Below, in pieces: positions 6,680-10,521 of a stretch of DNA of 10,521 bases. A model generated the notes under the pieces. That model did not search any database, had not been told where the DNA came from, and saw nothing but the letters and a program-made list of their open reading frames with translations. This DNA is from Candidatus Hodarchaeota archaeon (lineage in GTDB: Archaea; Asgardarchaeota; Heimdallarchaeia; Hodarchaeales; YT1-039): positions 1-10,521 of the forward strand of contig JAEOTF010000419.1 in the NCBI GenBank assembly GCA_016840025.1, read 5' to 3'. Within the stretch, counting starts at the first letter, position 1, and each line of letters starts with the position of its first letter. The position numbers and the translations under genes are program-made.

Positions 6680-7039
6680 TTAACGGGATAATCTGTTATT
6701 AATGGGTATGTTTAATGTTATCAATAGCAGATTTTCCTCGCCTGTGTTTTTATAACCATGTTCCTCACCAGCAGGAACTTCGACAGCTACTCCGGGTCTA
6801 ATCTCATAGGATTCATCACCTAGCTGACCTTTTCCTATACCTTTGAGGAAATAGAAGATGTGATGATAGGCATCCTTATGTAGCGGAAATTCTCCTGAAG
6901 GTTCTACTTTTGTCAAAACCATTTTAATTTCTGTAATATCTCCACGATTCAATCTTTTACCAAACACACCTTTTGTTAAATCTTTACGAATAGCTTTCCA
7001 TTCAACATCCTTCAACTCATGAAAGTATTTTTGAAGCAA
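6680..7039 (-). CDS. Small cupin-domain protein
   Basis: This 119-residue single-domain cupin has motif 2 exactly: G83-x5-P89-x-G91-x2-H94-x3-N98. Motif 1 begins normally (G49-x4-H54) and ends in the expected G67, but the Glu ligand position holds H60 and the second His position holds D56, giving a candidate H54/D56/H60/H94 metal site (H59 is an alternative). Such cupins may be metal-dependent enzymes, sugar or aromatic binders, or small-molecule sensors; the sequence does not decide. Translation starts at TTG 7039: an AGGTG at 7046-7050 lies 6 nt upstream. The gene lies 73 bp downstream of the molybdopterin subunit on the same strand, with a TATA-like element and a T-rich tract between, so it probably has its own promoter as well as read-through. 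A role linked to the hydroxylase's substrate or product is inferred from position. Confidence 0.85.
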   Translation of the reverse strand: MLQKYFHELKDVEWKAIRKDLTKGVFGKRLNRGDITEIKMVLTKVEPSGEFPLHKDAYHHIFYFLKGIGKGQLGDESYEIRPGVAVEVPAGEEHGYKNTGEENLLLITLNIPINNRLSR

Positions 7040-7045
7040 TTAGAA

Positions 7046-7084
7046 CACCTGAGGAACACTTTGAACGTTTCGGTGAATTTATTA
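7046..7084 (-). promoter_or_regulatory. Probable promoter and RBS of the cupin gene
   Basis: TAATAAATT (- strand, 7076-7084) sits about 40 nt before the TTG start. Initiation about 25 nt downstream, near 7055, would leave a leader just long enough to hold the AGGTG ribosome binding site (7046-7050). The spacing of all three elements is consistent. Confidence 0.45.
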
Positions 7085-7090
7085 CACATT

Positions 7091-7107
7091 AAAGAAAGAA
7101 AGATAAA
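7091..7107 (-). terminator. T-rich tract after the molybdopterin-subunit gene
   Basis: Shortly after the stop codon, the - strand reads a T-rich stretch of repeated CTTT units, a plausible stemless archaeal terminator that may be only partly efficient, allowing some read-through to the cupin. Confidence 0.4.
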
Positions 7108-7112
7108 TTAAA

Positions 7113-9443
7113 TTAATTTTCTTCCTTTTTTAAAGCCTTCAGTACTTTTTCAGAAGTGAAAGGCGGATTTCTTAGGTGTATTCCTACAGCATTGTAAATT
7201 GCATTGGCAATCGCTGGTTGTGGTCCGTTAATACTAATTTCAGAGACACTTTTTGCCCCATATGGACCAGTTTCCTCATAAGTAGGCACTAAGATCGTTT
7301 TAATCTCTGGAAGATCAACTGTAGAGAAAATTTTGTAATCACCGAGATTAGGGTTTAGCATTTTTCCTTTTTCATTGAATATGAACTCCTCTGTTAAAGC
7401 ATAGCTGATTCCATTCAATAATGCTCCTTCCGTTTGCCCCTCTGCTAATCGAGGATGTATTGCTGTACCACAGTCCACAGCTGCGACATATTTCACCACT
7501 CTAACTTTTCCAGTTTCAATATCCACTTCAATCTCTGCAAAATGGGCTGCAAATGGAGGAGGTGATTGATGAGTAATATGAGAAGCTGTTGCTTGGATTT
7601 GAAACTGGTTCTGGGCGTATAAGGCATGGAGAGCAATGTCTTGGTAAGTAACTTTCTTCTTTTGATCCTTGCTTCGGATTGTCCCAGAATATAGTTCTAA
7701 TTCATTCACAGGGAGTTCAAGCATTTCCGAAGCTACTTGTAGGATTTGATTCTTTATCTTCTCACCACATTTTTTTACTGACATGCCCGATAGATAAGTC
7801 GTACTTGAAGCATATGCTCCCACATCGAATGGGGTTCTATCGGTATCTGAAGAATAAGGTATTACCTTATCTATAGTTACACCAACAGTTTCTGCAAAAA
7901 TCTGAGAAAGAACGGTATCTGAACCTGTTCCAAGATCCGTTGCACCCATGAGGAGATTGAAAGAGCCATCATCATTCATTTTAGCATAGACTGCTCCCAT
8001 ATCGATCTCAGGGATACTTGACCCTTGCATTAGAATTGCCATTCCAATGCTTTTCCGTAATGATCCTTCTTGAGGAAAGGAGTTTCGACGTTCCCAGCCA
8101 ATCTCTTTAGCTCCTAACTCAATACAACGTCCTAAACCACAACTTCCGATTCTTTGTTCGACCCCTTCTCGTCCTTCTCCAAGTTTCTTGAATACAGGCG
8201 ATGTATCACCAGTTTTTATATGATTCTTTTTCCGTAATTCCAATGGATCTATACCAATCTTTTCTGCCAGTTCATCAATTGCACTTTCACAAGCAAAAGC
8301 TGCTTGGGTTGCTCCATAACCGCGGTAAGCTCCTGCTACAGGGAGGTTTGTATAAACCGTATCACCCCAAAATCTTACATTATCTGCTAAATAGAGAGGT
8401 AGAACTTTACTTCCGCAATTAGACATTACTGTCAAACCATGGGTTCCATATGCTCCAGTATTACTTAAAACTTTCATATCTAATGCTGTTATCTTTCCGT
8501 CTTTTGTTGCGCCTATTCGCATACGAACTTGCATTTGATGACGGGTTCTACCGCTAATAAATTCTTCCTTCCGACTATATTCAAGTAGTACGGGGCGTTT
8601 GGTACGAAGAGTCAATGCACCACAAATATATTCTAAAAGAACTTCTTGTTTTGTTCCAAATCCTCCTCCGATACGTGGTTTGATCACACGGATTCTTTTA
8701 ACTGGAATGTCTAAAACATGTGCTGCAATTCGTCGAGCATGAAAAGGAACTTGTGTGCTAGTTCGGATAATAAGTCGATTATCTTCATCTAGCCATGAAA
8801 AACAGACATGTGGTTCCACTGGACAGTGTTGGGCATATTGGGTCAGATATGTCGAATCTACTTTAAAATCCGATTCTTCTAAGGCATTATCGACATTTCC
8901 TACATCCATATCTACATGAGCAACCAGATTCCGTTCTGGTTCATATGGGGTTGGAAAAAGATACTTTGCATCGGGTTGATCATGAATAATAGGTGCACCC
9001 TCATCCATAGCTTTTGTAAGATCTAAGAGTACGGGTAAAACTTCGTATTCGACTTTTATGAGTTTAATTGCCTTTTCAGCAATTTCAAGGCTTTCTGCAG
9101 CGACAACTGCAACTCGATCCCCAACATGACGTACTTTGTTATCAAAAAAAACATTGTCGTAGGGGGAAGGTTCAGGATAACCTTGTCCTGCGGTAGTGTG
9201 GGGAATACGAGGTACATTTTTATAGCAAAGAACTGCATGAACCCCGGGATGTTTTTCAGCTTCAGATATATCAATGTCTTTAATACGAGCGTGGGCGTGA
9301 GGGCTAACTAATAATTTTGCATATAACATTCCAGGTAAGTGCATATCTGCGACATAAGCGGGTTTACCTAAGGCCAACTTCATTCCATCTACTTTTTGAA
9401 CGTTTTGACCTACTACTTTCCCTTTGAATGCATCTTTCGTCAA
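7113..9443 (-). CDS. Molybdopterin-binding large subunit of a xanthine dehydrogenase-family hydroxylase
   Basis: This catalytic subunit, about 776 residues and full length for the family, hydroxylates a substrate at a Mo centre carrying molybdopterin cytosine dinucleotide or similar. Positions are counted from the GTG at 9452. They show the a/b hammerhead domain (about 26-140), the cofactor-binding GGGFGTKQ (262-269), the active-site loop GAYRGYGATQ (374-383), DLGTGSDTV (506-514) and the C-terminal GAKSVSE with the catalytic Glu at 738. The loop carries RGYG where aerobic CO dehydrogenase has a Cys-containing AYRCSFR loop, so it is not CoxL. It resembles xanthine, nicotinate or aromatic-type hydroxylases, and the substrate is unassigned. 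I prefer TTG at 9443 as start, since GAGGTGA lies 5 nt upstream. The GTG at 9452 would lie inside that SD. It follows the 2Fe-2S gene with the stop codon 1 nt before the start. Confidence 0.95.
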   Translation of the reverse strand: MTKDAFKGKVVGQNVQKVDGMKLALGKPAYVADMHLPGMLYAKLLVSPHAHARIKDIDISEAEKHPGVHAVLCYKNVPRIPHTTAGQGYPEPSPYDNVFFDNKVRHVGDRVAVVAAESLEIAEKAIKLIKVEYEVLPVLLDLTKAMDEGAPIIHDQPDAKYLFPTPYEPERNLVAHVDMDVGNVDNALEESDFKVDSTYLTQYAQHCPVEPHVCFSWLDEDNRLIIRTSTQVPFHARRIAAHVLDIPVKRIRVIKPRIGGGFGTKQEVLLEYICGALTLRTKRPVLLEYSRKEEFISGRTRHQMQVRMRIGATKDGKITALDMKVLSNTGAYGTHGLTVMSNCGSKVLPLYLADNVRFWGDTVYTNLPVAGAYRGYGATQAAFACESAIDELAEKIGIDPLELRKKNHIKTGDTSPVFKKLGEGREGVEQRIGSCGLGRCIELGAKEIGWERRNSFPQEGSLRKSIGMAILMQGSSIPEIDMGAVYAKMNDDGSFNLLMGATDLGTGSDTVLSQIFAETVGVTIDKVIPYSSDTDRTPFDVGAYASSTTYLSGMSVKKCGEKIKNQILQVASEMLELPVNELELYSGTIRSKDQKKKVTYQDIALHALYAQNQFQIQATASHITHQSPPPFAAHFAEIEVDIETGKVRVVKYVAAVDCGTAIHPRLAEGQTEGALLNGISYALTEEFIFNEKGKMLNPNLGDYKIFSTVDLPEIKTILVPTYEETGPYGAKSVSEISINGPQPAIANAIYNAVGIHLRNPPFTSEKVLKALKKEEN

Positions 9444-9444
9444 T

Positions 9445-9909
9445 TCATTCACCTCGCATCTTCTTAGCAGCTAGCTCAACTGCTTCAATTTGTTTCACAT
9501 AGCCCGTACAGCGACAATAATTCCCAGATAAAGCATTCCTGATATCTTCCTCCAAAGGATCAGAATTCTTGTCCAGTAGGACCTTTGCACTTAGAATCAT
9601 TCCGGGAACGCAAAATCCGCACTGTACACCACCTGTTTGGACAAACGCACTTTGCAAAGGATGAGGTTCTTCTGCGGTTCCTATTCCTTCTATCGTAATA
9701 ATTTCTCTCTCATGAACTTGAGCAGCAAGCAATAGACAAGATTTTACTGCTTTATCATCTAGTATTACTGTACAAGCTCCACACTCACCAGACTCACAAC
9801 CCTTTTTAACGCCAAAATAACCTTCTCGACGTAGAAAATCGAGAAGACTCTCTCTTGGATCAATTTCAAATTCATGTAGTATACTATTGATTGTAATAGT
9901 TATCTTCAT
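9445..9909 (-). CDS. 2Fe-2S small subunit of the molybdenum hydroxylase
   Basis: This 154-residue electron-transfer subunit carries two [2Fe-2S] clusters. The plant-type ferredoxin domain (1-75) has C38-x4-C43-x2-C46 and C58, and the helical C-terminal domain has C97-x2-C100 and C132-x-C134, the last pair in the typical NYCRCTGY context. All eight cluster ligands are present. It passes electrons from the Mo centre to the FAD subunit. The length is normal for CoxS-like subunits. The ATG at 9909 is preceded by AGGTG, 6 nt upstream, which overlaps the end of the FAD gene; the intergenic gap is 3 bp. Part of the operon FAD, 2Fe-2S, Mo, cupin. Confidence 0.96.
   Translation of the reverse strand: MKITITINSILHEFEIDPRESLLDFLRREGYFGVKKGCESGECGACTVILDDKAVKSCLLLAAQVHEREIITIEGIGTAEEPHPLQSAFVQTGGVQCGFCVPGMILSAKVLLDKNSDPLEEDIRNALSGNYCRCTGYVKQIEAVELAAKKMRGE
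9449..9455 (-). promoter_or_regulatory. Ribosome binding site deciding the large-subunit start
   Basis: GAGGTGA on the - strand lies within the last codons of the 2Fe-2S gene, 5 nt before the TTG at 9443. Its position argues for the TTG rather than the GTG at 9452, which it covers. The stop of the upstream gene (9445-9447) falls between, so translation is coupled. Confidence 0.6.
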
Positions 9910-9912
9910 CCT

Positions 9913-10521
9913 TTACACCTGTCCCTGAAGTACTCTTCTCAGATAAACACCAAGAATTTCACGTCTGTACTCTACAGATGCTTTGTAGCTTTTTATTACC
10001 TCTACAGAGTCCATAGCTAACCTAGCAGCTTCCTGAATTGTATCTTGGGTGAGATCCTTTCCTTTTAAGTAGGCTTCAACTTCTTGCAACCGTTGAGGTA
10101 AACGAGTGATTGCACTTACTGCAATACGGGCTTCTTTACAGGTATTCTTTTCTTCATCTAAATAAACGGCGAGATTAAGGAGGCTATAATCGACTTCAGT
10201 TCTAGCAAATTTGATGAAATTCCCCCGAACAGATTCTGGAGGCACTGGAATAGTAATTTCAGTTAGAATTTCATCTTGATTCAAAATACGTTGAGGTCTT
10301 TGAGCAAAAAAATCCTTAGCAGATAGAATACGTTGATGTTTCCCTTGTAATGCTATCTTTGCGTTAAGAACGAGAGTAGCCACTGGGAGATCCGACCAAT
10401 TTCGAAGAGCTACTAGGTTACCGCCAATTGTCACGGCATTCCTCATATGGATATCCCATACCCGACGACAAGACTCACCGAGGATTGTATTTAGAGCAGG
10501 ATGAGAAAAATTTGTCTCTAC
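9913..10521 (-). CDS. FAD-binding medium subunit of the molybdenum hydroxylase (partial)
   Basis: The gene continues past the window end; 202 codons are visible of an expected 280-300. The ATG at 10446 is not the start, since the frame runs on without a stop to 10521. The visible part holds the flavin-binding motif RNAVTIGGNL (RN..TIGGN, the isoalloxazine- and phosphate-contacting loop), the rest of the PCMH-type FAD domain (LVLNAKIAL, then IPVPPE), and the C-terminal CO dehydrogenase flavoprotein domain ending in SYKASVEYRREILGVYLRR. This subunit takes electrons from the 2Fe-2S subunit and hands them to the external acceptor. The order FAD, 2Fe-2S, Mo is that of cox/ndh-type operons. Cytosolic, with no signal visible. 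Confidence 0.94.
   Translation of the reverse strand, partial: VETNFSHPALNTILGESCRRVWDIHMRNAVTIGGNLVALRNWSDLPVATLVLNAKIALQGKHQRILSAKDFFAQRPQRILNQDEILTEITIPVPPESVRGNFIKFARTEVDYSLLNLAVYLDEEKNTCKEARIAVSAITRLPQRLQEVEAYLKGKDLTQDTIQEAARLAMDSVEVIKSYKASVEYRREILGVYLRRVLQGQV

Noticed and set aside
7113..9443. Aerobic CO dehydrogenase large subunit (coxL)
   Set aside because: The Cys-containing active-site loop is replaced by GAYRGYG, so it is a generic xanthine dehydrogenase-family enzyme.
1..10521. CRISPR array, tRNA, insertion sequence or prophage genes
   Set aside because: No regularly spaced repeats, cloverleaf-like sequence, transposase or integrase was found.

Overview
The window looks archaeal. 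It is AT-rich, several genes appear to start with TTG or GTG, ribosome binding sites read AGGTG/GGTGA/GAGGTGA, one gene is followed by a poly-T terminator without a stem, and there is a winged-helix protein fused to a membrane domain plus a cell-surface protein with an Asn-sequon-rich linker and a C-terminal membrane anchor. An Asgard-like (for example Heimdallarchaeia-type) or other mesophilic archaeon would fit, but no marker gene settles the lineage.

Left part, + strand (1-2694): a small helical protein overlaps an AbiEii/MNT-type nucleotidyltransferase by 8 bp, a toxin-antitoxin-like pair. Next comes a DUF4213/DUF364 protein (putative metal-chelating Rossmann-like protein), then a gene with only the N-terminal half of a GT4-type glycosyltransferase. 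The 3' end of that gene looks frameshifted or decayed.

Middle part, - strand (2781-6361): reading in the direction of transcription, a secreted or anchored surface protein with an EF-hand-like loop, then a poly-T terminator, then an ArsR-type winged-helix protein with about five membrane segments, then a 12-TM major facilitator transporter. The surface protein, membrane regulator and exporter could form an envelope-sensing and efflux neighbourhood, but this is inference from position.

The 6362-6679 gap holds a probable promoter for the surface protein and one weak 42-codon membrane ORF.

Right part, - strand (6680-10521): a molybdenum hydroxylase operon in the order FAD subunit (cut by the window end), 2Fe-2S subunit, molybdopterin subunit, followed by a small cupin. 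The first three form the usual three-subunit xanthine dehydrogenase/CO dehydrogenase-family enzyme. The active-site loop rules out aerobic CO dehydrogenase, and the substrate is otherwise undetermined. The cupin follows within 73 bp, probably with its own promoter, and has an unusual set of putative metal ligands. The strongest candidates for something new are the nucleotidyltransferase pair and the cupin attached to the hydroxylase.
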